Assembly (NCBI RefSeq): GCF_001656035.1 | Contig: NZ_CP010029.1 | Coordinates: 4,028,074-4,092,073 of the forward strand | Reading direction: 5' to 3' | Length of the DNA stretch: 64,000 nt | Source: Yersinia entomophaga | GTDB taxonomy: Bacteria; Pseudomonadota; Gammaproteobacteria; Enterobacterales; Enterobacteriaceae | Shown: positions 54,901 to 64,000 of the stretch, in pieces | How the letters are laid out: every line of letters begins with the position of its first letter | Position numbering within the stretch: position 1 is the stretch's first letter | The notes under the pieces: model-generated | The model's input: the letters and a program-made list of their open reading frames with translations, nothing else | What the model was told of the DNA's origin: nothing | The model's database searches: none | Made by a program: the position numbers and the translations under genes

Positions 54901-56240
54901 ATACATTACCGTTGACTCAATGGCTGTCTGAAGAACGGGCGGGTAGCACTTTGATTGCCCGCCGCGGTGATAAAGATATCGACCTGAAGACGTTTCGACA
55001 GGATGTGACCCAGCTTTATGCGCGCCTGATAAGCAGTTCAGAAACCTGTTGGGCGCTGTGTTTTAACGATAGCTATCAGTTTTGTGTCGCGCTGCTGGCC
55101 ACGCTGTACGCGGGCAAAATTCCGGTACTGCCAGGGCATAATCGGCGAGCGCAGCTCGTTGAGCAAAGCCAGCATTTCGAGGGGGTATTAAGCGATCTGC
55201 CGCTGAAACTAGACTGCCCTGTGTGGTCGCTATCGGACACCGCCCCTGCGAGCGTGCCGTTACCGTCGATTGCCGCTGACGCTAGTCTGCGGTTATTCAC
55301 CTCGGGTTCCTCCGGCGAACCCCGTCGGGTGGATAAACCGGTTGCCGTGATGGATAGAGAGGCCGTCTGGCTGGCTGATTTATGGGGCGATCGGCTGAGT
55401 CACTGTGTGGTTCGGGCATCCGTAAGCCATCAACATCTGTACGGTCTGACGTTCCGCATCTGGCTACCTTTAGCGCTAGGGCTGCCTTTCGCCAGCGAAA
55501 CGGTGGAGTTCCCTGAGCAACTGGCGAACAGTCCGCGCTGCGCCTTTATTACCAGCCCGGCGTTTTTACAGCGGCTGGATAGCCAGTTGCCGCCGCCGCG
55601 TTGCGAATGGGTGGTTTCCGCCGGTGGGCAGCTACATTTTGACGATGCTCAACGAGCGCAGAACTGGCTCGGAATCACGCCCGATGAAATTTATGGCAGC
55701 ACTGAAACCGGAGTGATGGCATGGCGTAGCCGGCATCATCCGCAGACACCGTGGCAGCCTTTTAGCGGCGTGCAGCTGAGTCGCGATGAGCAGGATAACT
55801 GGCGCGTGGTTTCCCCTTTGATTCCCGATCCGTTGGGAATGGCGTTGGATGATCGAATTATTGTCGACGATCAAGGGCTATTTACACTGGCCGGTCGTCG
55901 CGATCGGGTAGTCAAAATTGAAGAAAAGCGTCTGTCTCTCAGTGAGATTGAGCGGCGATTGCAGACTTTGTCTGGCATCGAAGACGTTGCGGTGCTGGTG
56001 GTTAAACGCGGTGCGCGGCAATGTATCGGCGCGGCGGTGGTGCTGAATCAGGCAGGATTGGACGAATTAGAGCAAATCGGTTGGCTGCGGCTGACCCGCC
56101 GCTGGCGACAGCAGCTTGGCGGTTGGCTGGAACCGGTGGCATTACCGCGCTATTGGCGCAAATTATCGGTTATTCCGCTTAATCAGCAAAGCAAACGTTC
56201 TTGGCCTCAGTTACAGGAGTTATTTAATGAAACCCGTTGA
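54897..56240 (+). CDS. apeH: AMP-dependent acyl-ACP ligase (ApeH)
   Basis: Activates the aromatic starter (4-hydroxybenzoate in studied systems) and loads it on an ACP. 447 residues of the ANL superfamily: P-loop LFTSGSSGEPRRVDKP (about residue 135), YGSTETGVMAWR (about 265) and GRRDRVVKIEEKRLSLSEIE (about 335). The ATG at 54897, coupled to apeG, fits better than an upstream in-frame start at 54816. Confidence 0.92.
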   Translation: MNTLPLTQWLSEERAGSTLIARRGDKDIDLKTFRQDVTQLYARLISSSETCWALCFNDSYQFCVALLATLYAGKIPVLPGHNRRAQLVEQSQHFEGVLSDLPLKLDCPVWSLSDTAPASVPLPSIAADASLRLFTSGSSGEPRRVDKPVAVMDREAVWLADLWGDRLSHCVVRASVSHQHLYGLTFRIWLPLALGLPFASETVEFPEQLANSPRCAFITSPAFLQRLDSQLPPPRCEWVVSAGGQLHFDDAQRAQNWLGITPDEIYGSTETGVMAWRSRHHPQTPWQPFSGVQLSRDEQDNWRVVSPLIPDPLGMALDDRIIVDDQGLFTLAGRRDRVVKIEEKRLSLSEIERRLQTLSGIEDVAVLVVKRGARQCIGAAVVLNQAGLDELEQIGWLRLTRRWRQQLGGWLEPVALPRYWRKLSVIPLNQQSKRSWPQLQELFNETR

Positions 56241-56580
56241 GCTATCCCGTCAACAGTCGGAACGGCATCAGATGGAGGTTAGACTGTATCTGGACCCCAA
56301 ATTAAGCTGGTTTACCGGACATTTTGACGTACAACCGCTGCTGCCGGGCGTGGCGCAGATCGATTGGGTGATGGGGTACGCGGCAGATATCGCGGGCGCA
56401 GCCTGGCAGTTTTCCGGTATCGATAAAGTCAAATTCCAGTTGCCGCTGTTGCCGGGCAATCAGGTGTTACTCCGCCTCGATTGGAATGAATCCCGTGGCT
56501 TGCTCAGTTTTAGCTATACGCTGGATGAAGGCGTCGCTGCGCGCACGGCCAGTAGCGGAGCCATAAAATTATGTCGTTAA
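56227..56580 (+). CDS. apeI: 3-hydroxyacyl-ACP dehydratase (ApeI)
   Basis: A hotdog-fold dehydratase of the FabA/FabZ type that makes the double bonds of the polyene. 117 residues from the ATG at 56227, which has AGGAG seven bases upstream. The active-site region is WFTGHFDVQPLLPGVAQIDW, with the catalytic His near residue 37. It overlaps both neighbours. Confidence 0.9.
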   Translation: MKPVELSRQQSERHQMEVRLYLDPKLSWFTGHFDVQPLLPGVAQIDWVMGYAADIAGAAWQFSGIDKVKFQLPLLPGNQVLLRLDWNESRGLLSFSYTLDEGVAARTASSGAIKLCR

Positions 56581-58274
56581 CCGTTCACGCCTTCGCGCCG
56601 TGCGTGGTTATTCCTTGCTATAACCACGGCGCAATGATGAATGATGTGTTGGCGCGGCTGGCTCCCTTTGGCCTGCACTGTTTTATCATTGACGATGGCA
56701 GCGAACCTGCCACGCAACAGATTTTACAGCAGTTGGCCGGAACGCACTCTGGCATCACGTTGGTTAGATTGCCTTGTAATCAGGGCAAAGGTGTGGCGGT
56801 ATTAACAGGTTTTACCGTGGCTGCCGAGGCGGGATATAGCCACGTGTTACAGGTGGATGCCGATGGGCAACACTGTATTGAAGATATTCCCGAGATGCTG
56901 AAACAGTCGCAGCGCTATCCGGATATGCTGATCTCCGGCCGCCCGATTTACGACCAGTCGGTGCCAAAATCTCGTCTGTATGGTCGCTATATTACCCATG
57001 TGTGGGTATGGATAGAAACTCTGTCGCTCTCCCTGAAAGACAGTATGTGCGGGTTTCGGGTCTATCCGCTGGCTCCGGTAATAGCCCTGATGGCGCAATA
57101 TCCATTGGGGAAACGTATGGATTTTGATACGGAAATCATGGTGCGCCTGTACTGGCAAGGCATTGATAGTCGTTTTGTTCCTACGCGAGTGACTTACCCC
57201 GCCGACGGGCTTTCCCATTTTGATGCACTGCGGGATAACCTGCGGATTTCGTGGATGCATACCCGGTTATTTTTGGGCATGTTGAGACGTCTCCCGCAAT
57301 TGTTAACGCGACGTCGTCCGCGTCACTGGGCTGGAGTCAAAGAGCGTAAAGGTCTGAACGGCATGCGCTTTATGCTCGCGGTTTATCGTCTATTAGGGCG
57401 GAAAACTTTCGAGATATTACTACGTCCGGTAGTGGGATATTTCTGGCTAACCGGCCGAACTCAGCGGCAGGCCTCGCAGCAATATCTGGTACGTTTGCAG
57501 CAAACTGCCCAGAAAAAGTCATTGGCTTTGCCGGGCAATCTAACCAGTTATCGACATTTCCTGCGGTTTAGTCGCGCGATGCTGGACAAAGTCGCCAGTT
57601 GGCGCGGGGATTTGCGACTGGGGGAGCAAATTGTATTTGCTCCCGGAGCGCAAGAAACCATTAATGCCGAGTCTGACGGTGGGAAGCTGATTCTGGCTTC
57701 TCACCTCGGAGATATCGAGGTGTGCCGCGCATTAGCACAGCAGGATGGTCATAGGGTAATTCACGCTCTGGTATTTAGCGAACATGCCCAAAGATTTAAG
57801 CAGGTATTGGAAGAAATCGCGCCGCAGGCGGGGATTAATCTGATTCCCGTGACCCGCATGGGGCCAGAAACCGCTATTTTGCTGAAAGAGAAGCTGGACG
57901 CCGGTGAATGGGTGGCGATTGTCGGCGATCGTACCTCGGTGACTACCCAGCGCGGTGGAGACCGCCGCGTGGTGTGGAGCGAATTTCTCGGTGCGCCCGC
58001 GCCGTTTCCGCAAGGACCATTTGTTCTGGCATCGGTATTGCGCTGCCCGGTGTTACTGATGTTTGCCTTGCACCAGCAGGGCAAACTCCATATCCATTGC
58101 GAACCTTTTGCCGATCCGTTGCTGTTGCCACGTCAGCAGCGTGAGACCGCATTGCAACAGGCGGTGGATCGCTATGCGTCACGTCTGGAGTACTACGCGC
58201 TGCAATCGCCGCTCGACTGGTTTAACTTTTTTGATTTCTGGCGGCTGCCTGATTCGCCGTCTGGCAAGGAGTAA
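56571..58274 (+). CDS. apeJ: Glycosyltransferase 2-acyltransferase fusion (ApeJ)
   Basis: 567 residues. The N-terminal domain (about 8-235) is a family-2 glycosyltransferase: VVIPCYNHG, IDDGSEP, VLQVDADGQH. The C-terminal domain (about 260-560) is an LpxL/HtrB-like acyltransferase with the HX4E motif in ASHLGDIE (His about residue 378) and VGDRTS. Such a fusion suits joining the polyene to a glycosylated lipid anchor. Found in other APE clusters. Confidence 0.9.
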   Translation: MSLTVHAFAPCVVIPCYNHGAMMNDVLARLAPFGLHCFIIDDGSEPATQQILQQLAGTHSGITLVRLPCNQGKGVAVLTGFTVAAEAGYSHVLQVDADGQHCIEDIPEMLKQSQRYPDMLISGRPIYDQSVPKSRLYGRYITHVWVWIETLSLSLKDSMCGFRVYPLAPVIALMAQYPLGKRMDFDTEIMVRLYWQGIDSRFVPTRVTYPADGLSHFDALRDNLRISWMHTRLFLGMLRRLPQLLTRRRPRHWAGVKERKGLNGMRFMLAVYRLLGRKTFEILLRPVVGYFWLTGRTQRQASQQYLVRLQQTAQKKSLALPGNLTSYRHFLRFSRAMLDKVASWRGDLRLGEQIVFAPGAQETINAESDGGKLILASHLGDIEVCRALAQQDGHRVIHALVFSEHAQRFKQVLEEIAPQAGINLIPVTRMGPETAILLKEKLDAGEWVAIVGDRTSVTTQRGGDRRVVWSEFLGAPAPFPQGPFVLASVLRCPVLLMFALHQQGKLHIHCEPFADPLLLPRQQRETALQQAVDRYASRLEYYALQSPLDWFNFFDFWRLPDSPSGKE

Positions 58275-58277
58275 CAA

Positions 58278-58700
58278 GTGCTGACCGATGCCCGTTTTAC
58301 CGCCGAAGTAGAGATTACCGTGCCTTTCCACGATACCGACCCGATGGGCGTGGTATGGCACGGTAATTACTTCCGTTATTTCGAAGTGGTGCGAGAGGCG
58401 CTACTGAATCAGTTTAATTATGGTTACCGGCAAATGCGTGAGTCTGGTTATGTTTGGCCGGTTGTTGATACGCGGGTGAAATACCGTGACGTGCTGGAGT
58501 TCGAACAGCGAATTCGGGTCAGAGCCCACGTTGAAGAGTTCGAAAATCGGCTGAAAATTGTGTATCAGATTTTCGATGCTCAAAGCGGCAAGCGGACTAC
58601 CACCGGCTATACCATTCAGGTTGCCGTCGAAGAAAGTACGCGAGAAATGTGTTTTGTCAGCCCTGATATTTTGTTTGAAAGAATGGGAATCAAACCATGA
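58278..58700 (+). CDS. apeK: Acyl-ACP thioesterase, 4HBT family (ApeK)
   Basis: 140 residues of the YbgC/4-hydroxybenzoyl-CoA thioesterase family. HDTDPMGVVWHGNYFRYFE near the N-terminus contains the catalytic aspartate. GTG start with AAGGAG upstream. The stop overlaps the ApeL start (ATGA). Predicted to release misloaded or finished chains. Confidence 0.9.
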   Translation: MLTDARFTAEVEITVPFHDTDPMGVVWHGNYFRYFEVVREALLNQFNYGYRQMRESGYVWPVVDTRVKYRDVLEFEQRIRVRAHVEEFENRLKIVYQIFDAQSGKRTTTGYTIQVAVEESTREMCFVSPDILFERMGIKP

Positions 58701-59302
58701 AAAAATGGATTTTAATGTTGTCGCTGGCGATCGCCGCTGGCGCACAGGCAGTGACGCTGGATGAGTTACAGCAGCGTTTGGCGCAGCAGCCGGTGGTACG
58801 AGCGCAGTTTAGTCAGGAGCGCCAGATCAAGGATATGCCGCAGCCGCTGCGTTCCAGCGGTGAGTTACTGATCGCACAGAAAAACGGCCTGTGGTGGCAA
58901 CAGCAAAAACCTTTTCCATTGACGCTGGTGTTGGATGATAAGCGTATGGTTCAGGTAATTAATGGGCAGGAGCCACAGATTGTTACCGCTGATTCCAATC
59001 CGCAGATGTTCCAGTTTAACCACTTGCTGCGCGCACTGTTTCAGGCTGAGCGTCAGGTGTTGGAACAAAATTTCTCGCTGACCTTCAGCGACTTAGGACA
59101 GGGGAAATGGCAGTTGGAGCTGAAACCGACCACGTCGCCGCTAGATAAGCTGTTTAACACTATCACGCTGCAAGGGCAGCAGTATCTCGATCAGATTTCG
59201 CTTAACGATCGTCAAGGGGATCGCACCAAGATTACCTTTAGCAATCAGCGCCTGACACCAGATACGTTGACCCATGATGAGCAGCAACGTTTTGTCTTCT
59301 AA
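58697..59302 (+). CDS. apeL: LolA-like periplasmic carrier (ApeL)
   Basis: 201 residues with a Sec signal peptide (1-18, ending AQA) and a LolA-type domain (VVRAQFSQERQIKDMPQPL, LLIAQKNGLWWQQQKPFPL). Likely carries the APE lipid through the periplasm to the outer membrane. It overlaps the ApeM start by 29 bases. Confidence 0.9.
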   Translation: MKKWILMLSLAIAAGAQAVTLDELQQRLAQQPVVRAQFSQERQIKDMPQPLRSSGELLIAQKNGLWWQQQKPFPLTLVLDDKRMVQVINGQEPQIVTADSNPQMFQFNHLLRALFQAERQVLEQNFSLTFSDLGQGKWQLELKPTTSPLDKLFNTITLQGQQYLDQISLNDRQGDRTKITFSNQRLTPDTLTHDEQQRFVF

Positions 59303-61595
59303 GCCGAGTTTATGGGCCTGGCTATGGCTGGCGGCTTGCCTGTTGCTGGGGGCGACGCTCACGGTATTGTTACCGCAATCCAAGCTTTCCAGTAGCGTGC
59401 TGGCGCTGTTACCTGCGCAAAGTATGGGGCAGATTCCTCCGGCGCTGAACGACGGTTTTATGCAGCGTTTGGACCGTCAGGTGGTCTGGATGGTCAGCCC
59501 CGCCGAAGGCGATGATCCAGCGGCGGCCGCGCGCTGGCTGGAACGCTTGCAGGGTCTGCCGTCGTTGACCGCCGTTCAAGGACCTATCGACGCTGATCAG
59601 CAGCAGAAATGGGGGAAATTCTTCTATCAGCATCGTAATGGCATGATTGACCCGCAGACGCGACAGCGCCTGATGAACGGTGGTGATGAGCAGGCTAACT
59701 GGATACTGGCACAGCTTTATTCGGCCTTTGCCGGTGTGAGCGGCAGCGAAATAAAGAACGATCCGTTGATGCTGGTGCGGGGCTCCCAGCTGGCGCTACA
59801 ACAAAATACCAGCCGTTTGAGGATGAAAAATGGCTGGTTGGTGGCTCAGGATGAGGCGGGGCGCAGCTGGTATTTTATCCACGGCGAGCTGAGTGGCTCC
59901 TCCTACAATATGCAGCAGGCGCATCAGGTAGTGACAGATTTGGCGGCGCTCGTGACCGATCTTAAGCATCATTTTCCGGGCGTCGAGGTCATGTCGCGCG
60001 GCACGCTATTTTATAGCGATTATGCCAGCCAGCAGGCCAAACATGATGTTTCCACCTTGGGTTCCGCCACGGTCATCGGCGTTTTGCTATTGATTCTGGG
60101 CGTGTTTCGCTCTCTGCGTCCGTTACTGTTGTGCGTGTTGTCCGTCGGTATCGGCGCGTTGGCTGGCAGTACACTGACCTTATTGCTCTTTGGCGAACTG
60201 CATTTAATGACGTTAGTGATGAGTATCAGCATTGTCGGTATTTCAGCTGATTACACCATTTATTATCTTACCGAGCGCATGGTGCATGGGCGTGAAACCT
60301 CGCCGTGGCAAAGTCTGCACAAGGTTTTTCCGGCGTTAATGATGGCGTTGGGGACCACGGTTCTGGCCTACCTGATTATGATGTTGGCGCCGTTCCCTGG
60401 CCTGCGCCAGTTGGCGGTTTTTGCCGCCGCGGGTCTGACTGCCTCTTGTCTCACCGTGGTGTGCTGGTATCCGTGGTTATGTCGAGGATTACCGGTCCGG
60501 CCGGTGCCATTCATGATGCCATTGATGCGTTGGCTTTCCGCGTGGCGCACTCAACGCACGCTGTATTTAGGTTTGCCACTGGTATTGGCGTTGTTCTCCG
60601 TAGCCGGACTGCTACGCTTGCAGATTAATGATGATATTGCCCAATTGCAGGCGCTGCCGCCGGATATTCATCGGGAGGAGCAGGCTATCACGGCCTTGAC
60701 TGGGCAAGGCATCGACCAGAAGTGGTTTGTGGTTTATGGCGATACGCCCGAGCAGACGCTACGGCGGTTAGAGCAATTTGCTCCGCAGTTACAACAGGCG
60801 AAAAAACAGGGCTGGCTCAGCGGCTACCGTTTGCTGCCATTGGCCTCTCAGGCGCAGCAACAGCAGGATCTGACGCTGCTGCAACAGGTTGCCCCCAACG
60901 TGCTGGCACAGCTTGATACCGTTGGGATAGACGGGTTGAAGATCGATCTCACTCCAATGCCGGTCACGCCGGAGAACTGGCTCAATAGCGTAGTGAGTGA
61001 GGGCTGGGCGTTGATGTGGATGACGTTACCGGATGGGCGTAGCGGAGTATTGGTGCCGACCGACGGCGTGCAAAACAGCGCCGCTTTGGCAGCGCTGGCG
61101 GCCAATCATGCTGGCGTCAGTTGGGTTGATCGCAAAGCCAGCTTCGACCAGATGTTTTCTTTCTATCGCACTATGCTGGGTTGGCTGTTGCTGGGAGCCA
61201 TTGTGGTTATCGCCTTGAGTTACATGTTGCGCCTGGGCGTGCGGCGTGGGCTGGTGTGCGTATTGCCTTCGTTACTTTCTCTCGGCTGCGGGCTGGCAGT
61301 GCTAGCGTTTAGCGGCCACTCCCTCAACCTGTTCTCGCTACTGGCGTTAGTTCTGGTGCTGGGGATTGGCATTAATTACACCTTATTTTTCAGTAACCCA
61401 CGAGGAACACCGCTGACGTCATTATTAGCCGTAACCGTGGCGATGAGTACCTCATTGCTGACCTTGGGTATGCTGATCTTTAGCAGCACTCAGGCTATCA
61501 GCAGTTTCGGTATTGTGCTGTGCAGCGGTATATTTGCCGCATTTTTGCTGGCTCCATTGGCGATGCATCAACGCCGTAAAGGGAAGAAATCATGA
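59274..61595 (+). CDS. apeM: MMPL/RND-type exporter (ApeM)
   Basis: 773 residues, a duplicated six-helix RND-like unit: one N-terminal helix, a large periplasmic loop, then helices around 260-405; a second loop and helices around 625-765. The family motif appears as SISIVGISADYTIYYLTER (about residue 320) and LGIGINYTLFF (about 700). Presumed to extract the APE lipid from the inner membrane. ATG at 59274 or 59277. Confidence 0.91.
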   Translation: MMSSNVLSSKPSLWAWLWLAACLLLGATLTVLLPQSKLSSSVLALLPAQSMGQIPPALNDGFMQRLDRQVVWMVSPAEGDDPAAAARWLERLQGLPSLTAVQGPIDADQQQKWGKFFYQHRNGMIDPQTRQRLMNGGDEQANWILAQLYSAFAGVSGSEIKNDPLMLVRGSQLALQQNTSRLRMKNGWLVAQDEAGRSWYFIHGELSGSSYNMQQAHQVVTDLAALVTDLKHHFPGVEVMSRGTLFYSDYASQQAKHDVSTLGSATVIGVLLLILGVFRSLRPLLLCVLSVGIGALAGSTLTLLLFGELHLMTLVMSISIVGISADYTIYYLTERMVHGRETSPWQSLHKVFPALMMALGTTVLAYLIMMLAPFPGLRQLAVFAAAGLTASCLTVVCWYPWLCRGLPVRPVPFMMPLMRWLSAWRTQRTLYLGLPLVLALFSVAGLLRLQINDDIAQLQALPPDIHREEQAITALTGQGIDQKWFVVYGDTPEQTLRRLEQFAPQLQQAKKQGWLSGYRLLPLASQAQQQQDLTLLQQVAPNVLAQLDTVGIDGLKIDLTPMPVTPENWLNSVVSEGWALMWMTLPDGRSGVLVPTDGVQNSAALAALAANHAGVSWVDRKASFDQMFSFYRTMLGWLLLGAIVVIALSYMLRLGVRRGLVCVLPSLLSLGCGLAVLAFSGHSLNLFSLLALVLVLGIGINYTLFFSNPRGTPLTSLLAVTVAMSTSLLTLGMLIFSSTQAISSFGIVLCSGIFAAFLLAPLAMHQRRKGKKS

Positions 61596-62164
61596 TGATT
61601 TTACGTTGTATCTTGGCTATGTCCTTGGCTTTGATGCTGACGGCATGCGCCACTAAACCCGCGGATAATCGGCCTCAGGCCTGGTTAAAACCGGGCGTGA
61701 AGGTCAGCTTACCTGCGCCGGGTATCACGCCGGCGGTGAATGAACAACAGTTGCTGACCGCCACGGTGAAAGGTAAGCAACAGTCTTTGCTGGTATTGCT
61801 TAATGCAGATCGGCAACAGCTTTCGCTGGTGGGATTGTCATCTCTGGGTATTCGCCTGTTCAAACTGACCTACGGTGCGCAGGGGATCGAAAGCGAGCAG
61901 TCAATCGTGCTACCTGAGTTGCCTCCGGCCAGTCAAGTTCTGGCCGATATTATGCTGAGCTACTGGCCGATTTCTGCCTGGCAAGAGCAGTTACCCGCAG
62001 GCTGGACGCTGGTCGACATCGGATCCCGCCGCGAACTGCGTGATAAGCAAGGAAAACGGGTAACCGAAATTGTTTATATGACCAGCAAAGGCGTGCGTCA
62101 GCCGATTAGCATCCGCCAGTACGTTTTTGGTTATCAGATCGCGATTCAACATCTGGACAGCTAA
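61592..62164 (+). CDS. apeN: APE cluster lipoprotein, DUF3261 (ApeN)
   Basis: 190 residues with lipobox LTAC (about residues 16-19). The mature domain is like other DUF3261 lipoproteins of APE clusters (VLLNADRQQLSLVGLSSLG; GWTLVDIGSRRELRD). It may receive the APE lipid at the outer membrane, as LolB does for lipoproteins (inference). The start overlaps the apeM stop. Confidence 0.85.
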   Translation: MMILRCILAMSLALMLTACATKPADNRPQAWLKPGVKVSLPAPGITPAVNEQQLLTATVKGKQQSLLVLLNADRQQLSLVGLSSLGIRLFKLTYGAQGIESEQSIVLPELPPASQVLADIMLSYWPISAWQEQLPAGWTLVDIGSRRELRDKQGKRVTEIVYMTSKGVRQPISIRQYVFGYQIAIQHLDS

Positions 62165-62165
62165 C

Positions 62166-63338
62166 ATGATTTATATTTCTGCGGTAGGCATGCTGAACGC
62201 GTTAGGAAGCAATGCCGATCAGATTGCCAGCCAGCTTCCTTTGGGCATCGCTCCCGGCATGAAGCCGCGCGATGGCTGGGTTCAGCCCGAACAACCCTGC
62301 TGGTTAGGCGCCGTTGAAGGTGAACTACCGGAAATCCCGGCGGCGCTTGCTATGCATCGCAGCCGCAATAATCAATTGTTATTGGCGGCGTTGGAGCAAA
62401 TTCGTCCACAGGTCGATCAAGCGATAGTGCGCTTTGGCCGCGATCGTGTGGCGGTGGTATTGGGCACCAGTACTTCTGGATTAAATGAGGGCGACCGACA
62501 GGTTAACCAGCGCAGTCACGACGAGGAAAGTGACGGCTATGATTATTATCAACAGGAATTAGGCGATCCGGCACGTTTTCTTTCGGCCTATCTCGAACTG
62601 GAGGGCCCCGCGTTCACCTTGTCTACCGCCTGTTCTTCCAGCGCCAGAGCTATTATCAGCGGCCGGCGTTTAATCGAAGCCGGGCTGGCGGATGTGGCAA
62701 TTGTAGGCGGCGCAGATACGCTTAGCCGGATGCCGGTCAACGGTTTTCTCAGTCTTGAATCGCTTTCCACTCAGCTTTGCCAGCCTTTTGCCGCCGAACG
62801 CTGCGGTATTACTATAGGTGAAGCATCGGCTCTGATGCTGCTCACGCGGGAGCCTCACGAGATAGCCTTGCTCGGAGTCGGTGAATCTAGCGACGCATGG
62901 CATATGTCGGCGCCGCACCCTGAAGGCGAAGGTGCTATTCGCGCCATTGAACAGGCGTTGGACGATGCGGCAATTCAACCTCAGGATGTGGGGTATATCA
63001 ATCTGCATGGCACCGCTACCCGGCTCAACGATCAAATTGAGGCTAAAGTGGTCAATCGCATATTCGGTAATGGCACGCCCTGTAGCTCAACCAAGCATTT
63101 AACCGGGCACACATTAGGTGCGGCAGGCGTGTGCGAAGCCGCGCTGTGCTGGCTGTTATTGACTCGTGATTTACCCTTGCCGGCACAGGATTTCTCTCAT
63201 TCAACGCCGGATGACAGCTTGCCGTCTTGTGGGTTACTGCTAGAGCAGGAGCCATTGATGAAGGCAATTGTTATGTCCAATTCATTTGCCTTTGGCGGTA
63301 ATAATACCTGCCTGATTGTGGGGAAGCGTCATGCCTGA
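62166..63338 (+). CDS. apeO: Beta-ketoacyl-ACP synthase, active subunit (ApeO)
   Basis: 390 residues with the full ketosynthase triad: Cys156 in STACSSSA, His281 in LHGTATRLND and His315 in KHLTGHTLGAAG (Lys310). It elongates the polyene with ApeC as partner. The ATG at 62166 starts MIYISAVGML; the longer frame to 62127 overlaps apeN needlessly. Confidence 0.93.
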   Translation: MIYISAVGMLNALGSNADQIASQLPLGIAPGMKPRDGWVQPEQPCWLGAVEGELPEIPAALAMHRSRNNQLLLAALEQIRPQVDQAIVRFGRDRVAVVLGTSTSGLNEGDRQVNQRSHDEESDGYDYYQQELGDPARFLSAYLELEGPAFTLSTACSSSARAIISGRRLIEAGLADVAIVGGADTLSRMPVNGFLSLESLSTQLCQPFAAERCGITIGEASALMLLTREPHEIALLGVGESSDAWHMSAPHPEGEGAIRAIEQALDDAAIQPQDVGYINLHGTATRLNDQIEAKVVNRIFGNGTPCSSTKHLTGHTLGAAGVCEAALCWLLLTRDLPLPAQDFSHSTPDDSLPSCGLLLEQEPLMKAIVMSNSFAFGGNNTCLIVGKRHA

Positions 63339-63807
63339 ATATTTACCGGCGGGAGATTATTTGCCTCACGCGGCGCCGATGATGCTGCTGGATGAGGTTG
63401 TCGCGGTAGAAGCAGAAAGCGTGCATTGTCGGGTTAAAGTCACAGAACAGGGCGTTTTAGCTCCTTTCCTCACTGCCGAAGGGCATTTGCCTGGATGGTT
63501 TGCGTTGGAATTGATGGCACAGACCGTCGGCGTGTGGTCGGGTTGGCATAGCCGCCAGCGGGGCGAGCGGGCGGCGAATTTGGGCATGTTGCTCGGCGCG
63601 CGTGCGCTACGCAGCCAGACTCGGTTGATTGAAAACGGAAATTTATTGGATATCACTATGGTCTTGCTAATGCAGGACGAAAAATTTGGCAGCTTTGAAG
63701 GTGAAATCAGCTGTGCAGGGCAGGTTTTGGCCACCGCGCGGTTGAATACCTATCAACCGGATCAACAAGAACTTAAACAATTATTTCAACAGGATGAAAT
63801 GGAATGA
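63331..63807 (+). CDS. apeP: 3-hydroxyacyl-ACP dehydratase (ApeP)
   Basis: 158 residues, a FabZ-like hotdog fold. YLPHAAPMMLLDEVV near the N-terminus holds the active-site histidine region, and LPGWFALELMAQTVGVW the second motif. Second dehydratase of the cluster after ApeI. It overlaps apeO by eight bases and apeQ by four (ATGA). Confidence 0.9.
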   Translation: MPEYLPAGDYLPHAAPMMLLDEVVAVEAESVHCRVKVTEQGVLAPFLTAEGHLPGWFALELMAQTVGVWSGWHSRQRGERAANLGMLLGARALRSQTRLIENGNLLDITMVLLMQDEKFGSFEGEISCAGQVLATARLNTYQPDQQELKQLFQQDEME

Positions 63808-64000
63808 CACGTTCAGTTTTGGTCACGGGCGGCAGTAAAGGTATTGGGCGAGCGATAGCCCTCCAACTTGCCGCCGATGGATTTAGCGTGGCCGTGCATT
63901 ATCACAGCGATCTTCCAGGGGCTCAGCAAACGGTAGAACAGCTAACTGCGCAAGGCGGACAAGGGCGGATTATCGGTTTTGACGTAGCCGATCGTGATGC
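63804..64000 (+). CDS. apeQ: 3-oxoacyl-ACP reductase (ApeQ), partial at the window edge
   Basis: 65 codons are visible: a Rossmann SDR start, VLVTGGSKGIGRAIALQLA, with the TGxxxGIG NAD(P)H-binding motif, then IIGFDVADRD. FabG-like reductase of the polyene cycle. The gene continues beyond the window, where the last ketosynthase (ApeR) would be expected. Confidence 0.9.
   Translation, partial: MTRSVLVTGGSKGIGRAIALQLAADGFSVAVHYHSDLPGAQQTVEQLTAQGGQGRIIGFDVADRD

Noticed and set aside
1..64000. CRISPR arrays, tRNA/rRNA genes, integrase or IS transposase genes
   Set aside because: None found on reading both strands; no regularly spaced repeats or transposase motifs were seen.

Overview
The window reads as an enterobacterial chromosome, most likely Yersiniaceae/Hafniaceae (Yersinia-like). 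Reasons: close relatives of the E. coli chitobiose (chb) genes, a Salmonella SPI-1 / Yersinia Ysa type III secretion system (T3SS) in canonical order, a giant invasin/intimin-family adhesin, and an E. coli/Xenorhabdus-type aryl polyene (APE) cluster. Species assignment is inference; no rRNA, tRNA, integrase, insertion sequence or CRISPR array was seen.

Layout. (1) 1-1996: the end of an unknown gene, a twice-frameshifted lipoprotein pseudogene, a decayed GNAT acetyltransferase and non-coding debris. (2) 1997-7240: a chitobiose/cellobiose operon, chbB-chbC-GH1 phospho-beta-glucosidase-chbA-chbR-chbG, closed by a hairpin. A GH1 enzyme stands where E. coli has the GH4 enzyme ChbF. (3) 7303-16236: a small secreted protein, a LuxR-type regulator with a degenerate receiver, and a 2347-residue inverse autotransporter (LysM, beta-barrel, about 13 Big_1-like and 3 Big_2-like domains, unusual C-terminus). 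(4) 16251-19088: AT-rich genes for two unrecognised proteins and a 455-residue protein with a DUF218 (YdcF/SanA/ElyC-like) core, all candidate T3SS effectors.

(5) 19158-46356: the T3SS island. iagB is divergent. It is followed by invF-invG-invE-invA-invB-invC-invI-invJ-spaO-spaP-spaQ-spaR-spaS (export apparatus, ATPase, sorting platform, secretin, gatekeeper), then sicA-sipB-sipC-sipD-sipA-like-iacP (chaperone, translocators, tip, effector, acyl carrier), a short HilA-like DNA-binding protein, and prgH-prgI-prgJ-prgK-orgA-orgB plus a small orphan and a lipoprotein (rings, needle, rod, platform adaptors). The order is that of SPI-1, and the sicA-iacP block also matches sycB-yspBCDA-acpY of Ysa. 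Hairpins sit between sipC and sipD, sipA and iacP, and prgI and prgJ, and may set expression ratios. (6) 46488-50365: a NOX/ferric-reductase-like flavocytochrome with a tiny membrane ORF, a Tat-exported agmatine deiminase and a divergent LysR regulator. (7) 50584-64000: the APE pigment cluster, running off the right edge inside apeQ. Its methyltransferase gene is broken by one extra A in an A8 tract.

The most novel material is the cargo next to the T3SS: the DUF218 protein, the two unrecognised ORFs, a SipA-like effector whose N-terminal domain is recognisable but whose actin-binding C-terminus is not, and a HilA-like protein reduced to its DNA-binding domain.
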